From positions 36,673 to 100,672 of the forward strand of contig CACOKI010000002.1 of assembly GCA_902627735.1 (NCBI GenBank): a stretch of DNA of 64,000 nucleotides. The letters run 5' to 3'. The position numbers and the translations under genes were made by a program. Within the stretch, counting starts at the first letter, position 1, and each line of letters opens with the position of its first letter. A model generated the notes under the pieces. The model ran no database searches. It was not told the origin of the DNA and was given only the letters and a program-made list of their open reading frames with translations. Of the stretch, positions 40,556 to 50,059 are shown piece after piece. The DNA comes from an uncultured Pelagibacteraceae bacterium. Lineage in GTDB: Bacteria > Pseudomonadota > Alphaproteobacteria > Pelagibacterales > Pelagibacteraceae.

Positions 40556-41047
40556 TTATTTAGGTTTCTTTTTAACAGATTTTGTTTGTACTAATCTAAA
40601 ATTCTCTATTTTTTTTCTTACCTTTAAATTATTATTTGCAATTATAGAAGCTGCTAGCAGAGCTGAATTAATTGCTCCATCCTCGCCAATAGCTAAAGTT
40701 CCTACAGGAATACCTTTAGGCATTTGGGCAATTGATAACAGGCTATCTATTCCTTTAAGCTTTTTACTCTCAATAGGAACGCCAAGAACTGGAATAGTTG
40801 TTAAAGCTGCAATCATACCTGGCAAGTGTGCGGATCCACCGGCTCCAGCAATAATAACCCCAAATTTATTTTTTTTAGCCGAAGTTGCAAATTCATACAT
40901 TCTTTTTGGAGTTCTGTGTGCTGAAACTATCTTCGTTTCAAATTTAATACCAACATTTTTAAGTACTTTTTCAGCTAATTTCATTGTTTTATAGTCAGAT
41001 TGGCTACCCATAACAATAGCGACTTTAAGATTTTTATTCTTTTTCAT
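40556..41047 (-). CDS. purE: N5-carboxyaminoimidazole ribonucleotide mutase
   Basis: VAIVMGSQSDYKTMKLAEKVL; AGAGGSAHLPGMIAALTTIPVLGVPI. Confidence 0.97.
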   Translation of the reverse strand: MKKNKNLKVAIVMGSQSDYKTMKLAEKVLKNVGIKFETKIVSAHRTPKRMYEFATSAKKNKFGVIIAGAGGSAHLPGMIAALTTIPVLGVPIESKKLKGIDSLLSIAQMPKGIPVGTLAIGEDGAINSALLAASIIANNNLKVRKKIENFRLVQTKSVKKKPK

Positions 41048-41151
41048 GAGTTTTTTTAGTTTAAAATTTATTTCAATATTAAATTAAAATTTCAATAAAA
41101 TAAATAGAATTTAAAAAAACATATTGATATGGTTTAAACAAAATTAACAAA

Positions 41152-42117
41152 ATGAAATTTAAAATTGACAATCTGCAGTATTGTAATTGGACAAGAGATG
41201 TATTTCAGATAAATAGAGAAGCAGGTCTTGATGCAGTGCACGTTACAATAGTCTATCATGAAGATTTTAATGAACTTGGCAATCAAATTAAGAAGTGGGA
41301 CAACTTATTTAAAGATAATTCAGATCTAATATTTCAAGGTAAAAATTTTAAAGACATAGAAAAAGCAAACAATGAAAAAAAAACAGCTATTTTTTTTGGT
41401 TTTCAAAATTGTTCTCCTATTGAAGATGACATCAATCTAGTTGAGAAAGTTCATGAATTAGGGTGTCGATTTATGCAATTAACTTATAACAATCAATCAT
41501 TATTAGCTACGGGTTGTTATGAAAAAATAGATAGTGGTGTTACAAATTTTGGTAGAGAGGTAATAAAAGAAATGAATAGAGTAGGCGTTGTAGTTGACAT
41601 GTCTCATTCAGCTGAGAAGAGCACCTTTGATGCTATTGATCTTAGCGAAAAACCTATTGCGATAACACATGCCAACCCTTCATTTTGGCATCCAGCCAAA
41701 AGAAATAAATCCTCGGAATTACTAAAAGTTCTAAGTGAAAGTGGTGGAATATTAGGATTGTCTTTATATCCTCATCACTTAAAAAATAACACAAACTGTA
41801 CCATTGAAAGTTTTTGTGAAATGGTTGCTAGAACAGCAGAGATAATGAATATCAAAAATATTGGAATAGGATCTGATCTTTGCTTGAACCAACCAGATAA
41901 CGTTGTTGAATGGATGAGAAATGGAACATGGTCGAAAAAAAAAAATTATGGAGAGGGTACTAAGAATAAACCTGGTTTTCCAAAACAACCAGAATGGTTT
42001 GAAGATGCTAGAGGTTTTGTAAATATAGAAAAAGGATTAAGAAAAATAGGTTTTAAAGAAACGGAAATTGACGGAATACTTGGTAATAATTGGTATAACT
42101 TTTATAAGATAATTTAA
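41152..42117 (+). CDS. Membrane (renal) dipeptidase-like M19 metallohydrolase
   Basis: LGCRFMQLTYNNQS, GVVVDMSHSAEKSTFDAIDLSEKPIAITHANP, NIGIGSDLC. Confidence 0.88.
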   Translation: MKFKIDNLQYCNWTRDVFQINREAGLDAVHVTIVYHEDFNELGNQIKKWDNLFKDNSDLIFQGKNFKDIEKANNEKKTAIFFGFQNCSPIEDDINLVEKVHELGCRFMQLTYNNQSLLATGCYEKIDSGVTNFGREVIKEMNRVGVVVDMSHSAEKSTFDAIDLSEKPIAITHANPSFWHPAKRNKSSELLKVLSESGGILGLSLYPHHLKNNTNCTIESFCEMVARTAEIMNIKNIGIGSDLCLNQPDNVVEWMRNGTWSKKKNYGEGTKNKPGFPKQPEWFEDARGFVNIEKGLRKIGFKETEIDGILGNNWYNFYKII

Positions 42118-42119
42118 GC

Positions 42120-43781
42120 ATGGAAATAGAATTAAGAGATCCTAATATAATCATGAAACTTTCAAGGCTAGGATCTTTTCATCAGTCTAAATTATCATTT
42201 CTGAGAAGTTTTTTATCTGAATTTAAAGATTGGGAATATAAAAGAGATTTATTTGATTTAGATAAAAATGGATTTGGTGTTGCAGTTTATTCATTTAAAA
42301 AAAAAGATAGAGTTTATTCTTTAATATGTTTTGCAAATAAAATTCAGGATGATGAAAGATCAGATCGAGTAATTGCTACAAAATGGGATGCAGCTTTTAC
42401 TTTATATGATGGTATTCCAAGTAATAAAGATATTGAAAGGTTAAAACAGGAAGTACCTAAACAAGAAGTTGGTAGATTGTCTTACAAGGAATTAACTTTA
42501 TCGAGAGCAAATAAATCAGTAAGAGTTTTTGATCATGTTGTAGAAAGTTTAAGTAATGGCAAACAACCAAATTTAGATTTATTAGAAAAAGTTGGTTATC
42601 TTTATAGAACAACTGCGGTTTACGGTTCTGGTAAATTTGGACTTGCAGATCGTTTTAGAATAAAAAACAGGGAAGAAATTAATGGTCCATTTAGATTAGA
42701 AATGATGCTAGTCTACCTGGTAAGACAATTTACTTTCGATCAAGTTAACCATGTAGCTCAAAATAAGAACCCAGAAAAAGCTGTTAAACTTGATGCTAAA
42801 ATTTGTAAAAATCTTGGTATTGGAAATTCGACAGGCTTAGGAATGGCTCCATTTATAGTTAATCATCCAACCTTATTGAATAATTGGATAATGAGTAGAG
42901 AAAAAGCACTAAAAAAAATTAGAGAAATTAAAAAAATAGATCAACAAGATAGCGATTTATTTAAACAATGTTTAAGAAATTCAATTAAAAATATAACAAG
43001 TTGGAATACTGAAAGTGAATATCAGTTAAAAAAGATAAAAGATTTATTAAATGATTTAAAAAAATTTTTAGATTTCATTGAGACAAAGTTTGATTTTGAA
43101 ATAGATTATGCATTTAATCAATTATATTTGTGGGTTGAGAAAGAAACTTGCGAAGAATGTATAGAATTTATTGTTTCCCTTATGATGGAACCATACAACA
43201 AAATTATCGCACCACTTGTAAAACAAATGAGTTCTGAAGAGGATAAGTATTTCACAATACCTACAAATAGAAAAGTTCAGGAATTAAAACTCATAATTGA
43301 TTCAAAATATTCAAATATTTTATCTGTTGATTTTGAAAAAAAACAAAATTATAAAAAATTTTGGTTTATTTCAAAAAATAAAGAAGAGCCTAGAATTGCT
43401 GATAGATTTGAAGAAAAGGGATGTGAATTAGAACAACCACTTGCAATCGCTAGGGATATAAAAAAACTATACGAAAAATTATTAATTACAAAAAAAGATA
43501 TGAAAATTGATAAATTTCTAAGTGAAAATGCAGATTTAAGACATGTAGTTAGAAGAGCTTTTATAATTGAAAAATTTCCTTATTCTGAAATCCAGGACAA
43601 TACAATTAGTCAAAATACGATTCCAATAGATATGTTAAGATTAAAACTATCTTTTTTTGGTGCATTAAAATTTGATCCCCGGTCTGATAAATGGCTTAGA
43701 ATATGCATGTTTCAGGGTGCACCATTACCCAATGAATTAAAAAATTATGATGACCATTGGGTTTATAAAATAAACTCTTAA
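42120..43781 (+). CDS. 553-aa protein of unknown function
   Basis: Long intact ORF 2 nt after the dipeptidase; no recognisable catalytic motif; SNGKQPNLDLLEKVGYLYRTTAVYGSGKFGLADR and others. Confidence 0.85.
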   Translation: MEIELRDPNIIMKLSRLGSFHQSKLSFLRSFLSEFKDWEYKRDLFDLDKNGFGVAVYSFKKKDRVYSLICFANKIQDDERSDRVIATKWDAAFTLYDGIPSNKDIERLKQEVPKQEVGRLSYKELTLSRANKSVRVFDHVVESLSNGKQPNLDLLEKVGYLYRTTAVYGSGKFGLADRFRIKNREEINGPFRLEMMLVYLVRQFTFDQVNHVAQNKNPEKAVKLDAKICKNLGIGNSTGLGMAPFIVNHPTLLNNWIMSREKALKKIREIKKIDQQDSDLFKQCLRNSIKNITSWNTESEYQLKKIKDLLNDLKKFLDFIETKFDFEIDYAFNQLYLWVEKETCEECIEFIVSLMMEPYNKIIAPLVKQMSSEEDKYFTIPTNRKVQELKLIIDSKYSNILSVDFEKKQNYKKFWFISKNKEEPRIADRFEEKGCELEQPLAIARDIKKLYEKLLITKKDMKIDKFLSENADLRHVVRRAFIIEKFPYSEIQDNTISQNTIPIDMLRLKLSFFGALKFDPRSDKWLRICMFQGAPLPNELKNYDDHWVYKINS

Positions 43782-43784
43782 GTT

Positions 43785-44396
43785 ATGAAATCTCTTAGTG
43801 AAATAGAAACTACATCAAAAAGAGCAACTAGAGCAGCTGGATTTTCATGGGGTGTTTCTGAAGAAGTTGGGAAATGTATTAGATTACTAGAACTTTTTGG
43901 TCTTCCTGGCATAAAAAATTTAAATTCTTATTTTAATGAAAAAAAATTAAATAACTTTGAAGATTTAAAATTGATTAGTAAAGAAAATCAACCTAAAAAA
44001 AATATATTTTGCCCAATAAATCTTGGAGTAAGTTTTTTAGACCAAATTAGAACTTTAGAAACATTCAAGCATTGTTCATTTAAAGATATCGCCTATCCAA
44101 TTTTGTTTTTACCTTTTTTAAGTAGGGCTTCAGAGGTGATTGGAAAAAAAATTATTTTTAATTTTGATAAAAATCAATTTTTATTGAATTTTAATACAAG
44201 TATCTCATCAAATTTTACTCAAGAACAATGCCCTTTAATAGCGAAAGATATAAAAATTAATTTTTTAGATAATAAAGATAACTTTAGTGAATTAGAATGG
44301 ATAAATCTTTACAAACTTTCTGAAGAAACCTTTGTTGAAGAAACAGATAGTTTAAAACAAGGTGCTGCTGGAGCTGGATTAACTGATAATGATTGA
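43785..44396 (+). CDS. DUF3726-like protein
   Basis: MKSLSEIETTSKRATRAAGFSWGVSEEVGKCIRLLELFGLPGI N-terminal signature; 203 aa. Confidence 0.75.
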   Translation: MKSLSEIETTSKRATRAAGFSWGVSEEVGKCIRLLELFGLPGIKNLNSYFNEKKLNNFEDLKLISKENQPKKNIFCPINLGVSFLDQIRTLETFKHCSFKDIAYPILFLPFLSRASEVIGKKIIFNFDKNQFLLNFNTSISSNFTQEQCPLIAKDIKINFLDNKDNFSELEWINLYKLSEETFVEETDSLKQGAAGAGLTDND

Positions 44397-44550
44397 GGAT
44401 GAAGATTTAAAAGAAAAAGATCTGAAGGAATTAGATAATATATGTGATGAATGTAAAGAAAAAGATGAGAGCGTTTCTCAAAATTTGATTTTAACAGGTT
44501 TTAAGATTTGCAAATCTTGCAGAGTATCAAAGACTATATTTCCAATTTAG
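44389..44550 (+). CDS. 53-aa double-CxxC (zinc-ribbon-like) peptide
   Basis: Not in ORF track; MIEDEDLKEKDLKELDNICDECKEKDESVSQNLILTGFKICKSCRVSKTIFPI; overlaps the previous stop by 8 nt. Confidence 0.6.
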   Translation: MIEDEDLKEKDLKELDNICDECKEKDESVSQNLILTGFKICKSCRVSKTIFPI

Positions 44551-45113
44551 CTTATAACACCATTTGCACCTTGAAATAGTGAAAGTATATACAAAAAGAA
44601 AATAATCTGAGGAGCTAAAGAAATTAATGTGGTTTTAAAATAATTATCATAATTCAAAATTATATTTAAACCAATAATTAATGAAATATTATACCATACG
44701 TATGAAATTAGAATAAAAAATAAAAACACTTGATTAATTACAATAAAATTTAGAAGTAACGGAGATTGTGCAAAAGCAACTAAAATAATAATTTTTCTAA
44801 AATTACAATTAGTTTTTTTATTTGGAAATAAAGTTACTCCAACAAAATACAAATAAGTTGTTTTTAGAACCCACATTATAAAAGAAGACAACATTACAGC
44901 TTTTAAAGTTGGTCCTTTAATTACTCCCAGATTAAAATTAAGATTCATGTAGTTGAGGAAAGAACTATTAGGTATAATACTTATGATTGATCCAAGTAAA
45001 ATAATTAAGATTGCATAATAAATAGATGCTTCACCAAAGTTTTTATTATCTTTATAGAGTGATTTATCTAATTTAATTGATCTTAATATTATACTTAAAA
45101 ATTCTGCTAACAT
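44547..45113 (-). CDS. Yip1-like multi-pass membrane protein
   Basis: 188 aa, five hydrophobic segments; architecture recalls Yip1-domain proteins. Confidence 0.65.
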   Translation of the reverse strand: MLAEFLSIILRSIKLDKSLYKDNKNFGEASIYYAILIILLGSIISIIPNSSFLNYMNLNFNLGVIKGPTLKAVMLSSFIMWVLKTTYLYFVGVTLFPNKKTNCNFRKIIILVAFAQSPLLLNFIVINQVFLFFILISYVWYNISLIIGLNIILNYDNYFKTTLISLAPQIIFFLYILSLFQGANGVIS

Positions 45114-45218
45114 TTATTTTTTGTTATTTTTTTGATCCTTATAAGAAACTATCAATGGGAAGATTATTAATGCAATAATAATTATAATGCAAACTGCAAT
45201 TAAAAAAACTTTAGACAT
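45114..45218 (-). CDS. 34-aa single-TM peptide
   Basis: MSKVFLIAVCIIIIIIALIIFPLIVSYKDQKNNKK*; stop abuts start of Yip1-like gene. Confidence 0.35.
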   Translation of the reverse strand: MSKVFLIAVCIIIIIALIIFPLIVSYKDQKNNKK

Positions 45219-45225
45219 TGAAGTG

Positions 45226-45253
45226 AAAAAGGGAGGGGATTAACTCCCCTCCC
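45226..45253 (-). terminator. Rho-independent terminator of the metF-like/GcvT-like operon
   Basis: Minus strand GGGAGGGGA GTTAA TCCCCTCCC TTTTT. Confidence 0.93.
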
Positions 45254-45261
45254 AAGAAATA

Positions 45262-46620
45262 TTAACCTTTAACAACTTCTCTAGTATTAGCGTTGAAAGA
45301 CTCTTTAAATGGTATATCTACTATTACAGCATCTACAGGTTTGCCTGGAGTCTCCGAGTATTTTTCAGGTAAATGAACTTTATATTTTGTTCCAACTTTA
45401 CCTTTTGGAAACCCATTGGCGTTTAATGTTCCATCAAAAGGCACATAACCCATAGCAATATTTGTTTTTTTCTCTGGGTGATACCAAGGTGACGTTACAA
45501 AACCTATTGGATCACCACCGTTTGCGCCTGAAATTAACCAAAAATCTGGTGCATAGTCCTCAATTGGTTTTCCACCAAGTTCGAAACCAACTAATTGTAA
45601 TTTGTATGGTTTTTTACCATCTTTCAGTTCTTTACCCATTTTTTCTAATGCAGCCTTACCAACATAATCACCTTTTTTATTCCATTCTCCTTTTCCAGAT
45701 AAAGAAACTTGATAACCTAAATTACATTGAAAAGGATTATGTTGCTGATCCATGTCTTGTCCCCAAGAAAGAATTCCAGCTTGAATTCTTCTGTGGTGCG
45801 CTGGCGCAATAACCATAAGTTTATGTTTTTTTCCGGCTTCAAGAACTGCATTCCACATATCTTCTGCATATAGAGTAGCATTTCTTAAATAAATTTCATA
45901 TCCAGCCTCTCCTGAAAAGCCTGATTGTGAAATTACACAACTTCTTCCTCCAACCTTCACCTCTGCTAAACCATAGAAAGGCATGTTATCAAAATCAACT
46001 TGATCTCCACATAAATCTTTCATTAAAGCTTTTGATTTAGGACCTTGAATTTGAACAGGACATGCATCTATTTCTTCGACTGTGCAATTAAATCTACCAT
46101 CAGCATTAACACCTTGAAGATACATTCCAATGTCAGAGTCTGATAAAGAAAACCAAAACTCATCTTTTGAGATTCTCAAAAGAATTGGATCATTTAAAAC
46201 GCCTCCATATGCATTACATAGGATTACGTATCTTGCTCGCATTGGTGAAATTTTTGTAGCATCTCTAGTTATGACATAATCAACAAATTTTTCTGCATCT
46301 GGACCTTTAACCTGGATTTGTCTTTCAACAGCAACGTTCCACATTGTTACATGATTTACGATTGCATCATATTCCACCATTGCTCCACCATCTTCAGGTT
46401 TTACATAACCCCTTGGATGATAAATTCGATTGTATACAGTTGCTCTCCAACAACCTGCCTGCATTGATAAATGCCAATAAGGCGATTTTCTTACCCTTGT
46501 TGAAATTAACATTTCAACTTTAGTCGGCCCACTTTGTCTTAAATTGTATGGTACTTTCCGATCTGATTGATCAACAGAAGTAACATGTTTTAGTTTAGTA
46601 TAGTCAAATTCTTTAGACAT
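45262..46620 (-). CDS. DmdA-like GcvT-fold aminomethyltransferase/demethylase
   Basis: Track ORF 45262..46626 (MVMSKEF; inner Met 46620); ISTRVRKSPYWHLSMQAGCWRATVYNRIYHPRGY...YDAIVNHVTMWNVAVERQIQVKGPDAEKFVDYVITRD; SWGQDMDQQHNPFQCNLG. Confidence 0.82.
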   Translation of the reverse strand: MSKEFDYTKLKHVTSVDQSDRKVPYNLRQSGPTKVEMLISTRVRKSPYWHLSMQAGCWRATVYNRIYHPRGYVKPEDGGAMVEYDAIVNHVTMWNVAVERQIQVKGPDAEKFVDYVITRDATKISPMRARYVILCNAYGGVLNDPILLRISKDEFWFSLSDSDIGMYLQGVNADGRFNCTVEEIDACPVQIQGPKSKALMKDLCGDQVDFDNMPFYGLAEVKVGGRSCVISQSGFSGEAGYEIYLRNATLYAEDMWNAVLEAGKKHKLMVIAPAHHRRIQAGILSWGQDMDQQHNPFQCNLGYQVSLSGKGEWNKKGDYVGKAALEKMGKELKDGKKPYKLQLVGFELGGKPIEDYAPDFWLISGANGGDPIGFVTSPWYHPEKKTNIAMGYVPFDGTLNANGFPKGKVGTKYKVHLPEKYSETPGKPVDAVIVDIPFKESFNANTREVVKG

Positions 46621-47341
46621 AACCATTCTCCTTCAACCACTTGTTAGTTTCCTTCAAGCCGCCGAATGTATAAATGTGGAAGAAATCAGTATGCGATTTA
46701 ACTTTCCCAATTAAATCATTAGGGTCTTTAGGTTTCAATAAATCTAATGCCTTATTAAAATTAGACTTAAGAAAGTTAATGGAATTTTTTGCTCCAACAA
46801 TATTAGCAAATTTAATCAAGCTTGATATTTTTAGAGGTCCAGTAATTCCAACATGCACTGGTACGCTTTGTTTAGAAATAAAATCTATGATAGGCTGAGG
46901 ATCTAATAACCACTGGGTTACAATATAGTCAGCATAAGGCTTTTTATCTTTCATAGCTTTTTCTAAATCTGAGTCGGATATATCAGGACTCCCCTCTGGG
47001 TGTCCAGCAATTCCTATTGTCATCTTCTCAAAATAACCAGTTTCTAAAAGTTGAAATGAGCTATCAAATTTACCAAGAGGCTCCCTTCCTCCACCAATTA
47101 TTAGAACCTGTTTAACTCCTCCATCTTTGCACCTTGATACGTAATCTTTTAGCTGTTTTTCATCATGCATTGATCTGGCAGGAAAATGAGGTACTGGATT
47201 AAAACCTTTTTTAACCAACTCAACTGCTTGTTGAGCCGTTTCTTTGTAGTCTCCTCCAGGCAACATTGTGATGTAAATATCATTTACTGGTGGTACTGTT
47301 GATAGGTCGGTTTGGGGACCAATTTCCAAAGAAAATTTCAT
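46613..47341 (-). CDS. metF: Methylenetetrahydrofolate reductase-like protein
   Basis: FSLEIGPQTD..., PVPHFPARSMHDEKQLKDYVSRCKDGGVKQVLIIGGGREPLGKFDSSFQLLETGYFEKMTIGIAGHPEGSPD. Confidence 0.82.
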   Translation of the reverse strand: MKFSLEIGPQTDLSTVPPVNDIYITMLPGGDYKETAQQAVELVKKGFNPVPHFPARSMHDEKQLKDYVSRCKDGGVKQVLIIGGGREPLGKFDSSFQLLETGYFEKMTIGIAGHPEGSPDISDSDLEKAMKDKKPYADYIVTQWLLDPQPIIDFISKQSVPVHVGITGPLKISSLIKFANIVGAKNSINFLKSNFNKALDLLKPKDPNDLIGKVKSHTDFFHIYTFGGLKETNKWLKENGYV

Positions 47342-47404
47342 TTTAAGATCATTATCTTATTTGAAAAAGCTGTCAAAGAAATTCATTGTAGAGTGTGACG
47401 AAAT

Positions 47405-48637
47405 TTGTTGCCAAAAAATATGCTCATGTTAATTTTTTTTGTGGACCAAAATATCAAAAATTTCCCTCTCTCAAAAATACTAGATATTGAAAAACTAAAT
47501 AATGTTGATAAACCAATAGAAGTGGCCAATGGCCTTCCCAATGAGTGTTATACTAGTAAAGATTATTTTATACACGAAAGGGAAAAGGTTTTTTTCAATA
47601 AATGGACTGTTGTTGGGGTAGCAAGTTCTTTACCTAACCCTGGAGATGCTAAACCTTACAGTCTTTTAGGTATCCCATTGATTATTTTAAGAGATAAAAA
47701 AATGCAGATTCGTGTTTTTCATAATGTATGTAGTCACAGAGGTTTTAAACTTCTAGATGAAACATGTACTTTAAAAAATGTTCTCAGATGTATGTATCAT
47801 TCTTGGTCTTATGATTTTAGTGGTAAACTTGTTGCAACACCACATATTGGTGGATTGAATAATCATAAATCAAACAATTTTGATAAAACAAAAAGTAATT
47901 TAAAAGAAGTAAAAACCAAAGTTTGGATGGATATAATTTTTGTTAATATCAATTCAAATGAAATTGATTTTGATGAATATATTAAACCTTTAGAAAACAG
48001 ATGGTCAAAGTTTATAAGTAAAGAGGATCATAATCTTCTAGTGCATTCAAATGATTATGGCTATTTCAATTTAGAAGTAGAATGTAATTGGAAATTTGCA
48101 ATTGAAAATTATTGTGAAAGTTATCATTTGCCTACAATTCATCCAGAGTTAAATAAAGTTTCAAACATTAATGATCATTATCATATTCAAGGATTACCGA
48201 ATAGATTTGCTGGTCAAGGAAGTAAAAAGTACGAACAACCCATGGAGGGTAATAAAAAATTCAATACTTTTCATAATTGGGATAAAGATATGTTAAAAAA
48301 TTCTGAGTATGTAGCTCTGTTTCCAAATGTAATGATAGGCTTGCACATAGATCATTTTTATGTTTTTTGGTTAGAACCTTTAGCAATAAATAAAACTAAA
48401 GAACATATGCAAATGTATTATGTTGGAAGTGAAAGTGCTAACGGTAATGAATTAAAAGATTTAAGAAAAGAAAATTCAAGGTTCTGGAAAGATGTTATGT
48501 TAGAGGATGTAAGAGCAATTGAGGGAATGCAAGATGGAAGAAATTCACCTGTTTATAATGGTGGAAATTTTTCTCCTGTAATGGATAAACCAACTCACCA
48601 ATTTCATAAATGGGTAGCAAATAGTTTAATGAGGTAA
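47405..48637 (+). CDS. Rieske non-heme iron oxygenase, alpha-subunit type
   Basis: Rieske CSHRGFKLLDETCTLKNVLRCMYHSW (CxH-x17-CxxH); mononuclear Fe site ENYCESYHLPTIHPEL; start may be a few codons downstream. Confidence 0.9.
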   Translation: MLPKNMLMLIFFVDQNIKNFPLSKILDIEKLNNVDKPIEVANGLPNECYTSKDYFIHEREKVFFNKWTVVGVASSLPNPGDAKPYSLLGIPLIILRDKKMQIRVFHNVCSHRGFKLLDETCTLKNVLRCMYHSWSYDFSGKLVATPHIGGLNNHKSNNFDKTKSNLKEVKTKVWMDIIFVNINSNEIDFDEYIKPLENRWSKFISKEDHNLLVHSNDYGYFNLEVECNWKFAIENYCESYHLPTIHPELNKVSNINDHYHIQGLPNRFAGQGSKKYEQPMEGNKKFNTFHNWDKDMLKNSEYVALFPNVMIGLHIDHFYVFWLEPLAINKTKEHMQMYYVGSESANGNELKDLRKENSRFWKDVMLEDVRAIEGMQDGRNSPVYNGGNFSPVMDKPTHQFHKWVANSLMR

Positions 48638-48643
48638 AAGATA

Positions 48644-49273
48644 ATGGCACTTAAAGATGTTGGAAACAAAGTTCCTATTTATAAACTCAAAACAACTAAT
48701 GAGGTAATGAAATTCTATGACGAGTGGGGTGAGCATAACAAATATAATAAAGACATGGTTGAATGGAATTATACGGGTCCACAAGAAACCGTCGAAGTTT
48801 TTAAAAAATATGAACAGAATAAGGATGCACTAATCTTTGATGCTGGTTGTGGAACTGGTTTAGTAGGATTAGAATTAAAAAAATTTGGTTATAAAAACTT
48901 TTATGGAGCTGATCTTTCACAAAAGTTATTAGATACAATTCCCAACAATCTTTATAAAAAATTAATTAAAGTTGATTTAAACAAAACTATAGATGAAAAA
49001 AATGATTTTTACGACTCTGTAATGTGTGTTGGAACTTTTACTTTTGGACATGTTAAACCACAGGCCCTTGATGAGTTTATAAGAATAACAAAAAAAGGTG
49101 GATTGATATGCTTCACAATAAATGAAGGTATTTATAAGGAATATGGTTTTGATAAAAAGATTGATACATTAAAAATGGAAGGTAAATGGAAAGAATTGGA
49201 ATTTTTTAAATCTGATTATATAGCTAGTAAAGATGTAAATGCATGGCTCGGATTATATAGAGTGAATAAATGA
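48644..49273 (+). CDS. SAM-dependent class I methyltransferase
   Basis: LIFDAGCGTGLVGLELKKFGYKNFYGADLSQKLL; ITKKGGLICFTI. Confidence 0.88.
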   Translation: MALKDVGNKVPIYKLKTTNEVMKFYDEWGEHNKYNKDMVEWNYTGPQETVEVFKKYEQNKDALIFDAGCGTGLVGLELKKFGYKNFYGADLSQKLLDTIPNNLYKKLIKVDLNKTIDEKNDFYDSVMCVGTFTFGHVKPQALDEFIRITKKGGLICFTINEGIYKEYGFDKKIDTLKMEGKWKELEFFKSDYIASKDVNAWLGLYRVNK

Positions 49274-49677
49274 AAATAATTTTAATTATGGGACTACCAG
49301 GATCTGGAAAAACTACTTTGGCTAACGAACTTGGTCCAATGTTAAATGCAAAAAGGTTGAATGCGGATGAAGTTAGAAAAGCTGCCAACGATTGGGATTT
49401 TTCTGAGGAAGGTAGAAAAAGACAAGCTAAAAGAATGGCTGATTTTGCAATTAAGTTAAAAGAGACTGGAAACTTTGTTGTTGCAGATTTTATTTGTCCA
49501 ACACCAGAAGCAAGAAGTTTATTTCCCGCAGATTATATTATTTGGGTAGATACGATTAAAGAGGGAAGATTTGACGATACAAACAAAATGTTTGTTAAAC
49601 CTGATAAGTATGACTTTCATGTGACTACACAAGATGCTAAAAACTGGGCACCAAAAATATACAAGGAGATCAAATAA
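49270..49677 (+). CDS. P-loop small-molecule kinase, adenylylsulfate-kinase-like
   Basis: IILIMGLPGSGKTTLANELGPMLNAKRLNADEVRKAANDWDFSEEGRKRQAKRMADFA. Confidence 0.82.
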   Translation: MKIILIMGLPGSGKTTLANELGPMLNAKRLNADEVRKAANDWDFSEEGRKRQAKRMADFAIKLKETGNFVVADFICPTPEARSLFPADYIIWVDTIKEGRFDDTNKMFVKPDKYDFHVTTQDAKNWAPKIYKEIK

Positions 49678-50051
49678 TGACTTACGAATGGGATAACAAA
49701 AAACCGACCGCTCAAATGTTAGGAAGATGGCAACCGTTTCATGATGGTCATTATACTTTATTTAAAGAAATTATAAAAAAAACAGGTCAAGTTTGTATTC
49801 AAGTAAGAGATGTCCAAGGAGTAGATGATAACCCTTTTGATTTTGAAACTGTGAAAAAAAATATTGAAGTTAGATTAAATCCAGAATTTGAGGGAAGATT
49901 TAAAATCATGTTAGTACCCAATATAACAAATATATGTTACGGCAGAGGAGTTGGTTATAAAATAGAAGAGATTGTATTATCTGATGAAATTCAAAAAATT
50001 TCAGCTACTAAAATAAGAGCTAAAATGAGAGAAGAAGGAAAGCTTAAATAG
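49677..50051 (+). CDS. Nucleotidylyltransferase (cytidylyl/adenylyl-transferase-like)
   Basis: AQMLGRWQPFHDGHYTLFKE (HxGH motif), SDEIQKISATKIRAKMREEG C-terminal signature; 1-nt overlap with kinase. Confidence 0.87.
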   Translation: MTYEWDNKKPTAQMLGRWQPFHDGHYTLFKEIIKKTGQVCIQVRDVQGVDDNPFDFETVKKNIEVRLNPEFEGRFKIMLVPNITNICYGRGVGYKIEEIVLSDEIQKISATKIRAKMREEGKLK

Positions 50052-50059
50052 AATTTTTA

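Noticed and set aside
40512-40994. 160-aa plus-strand ORF across purE
   Set aside because: Antisense of purE, which has unmistakable motifs.
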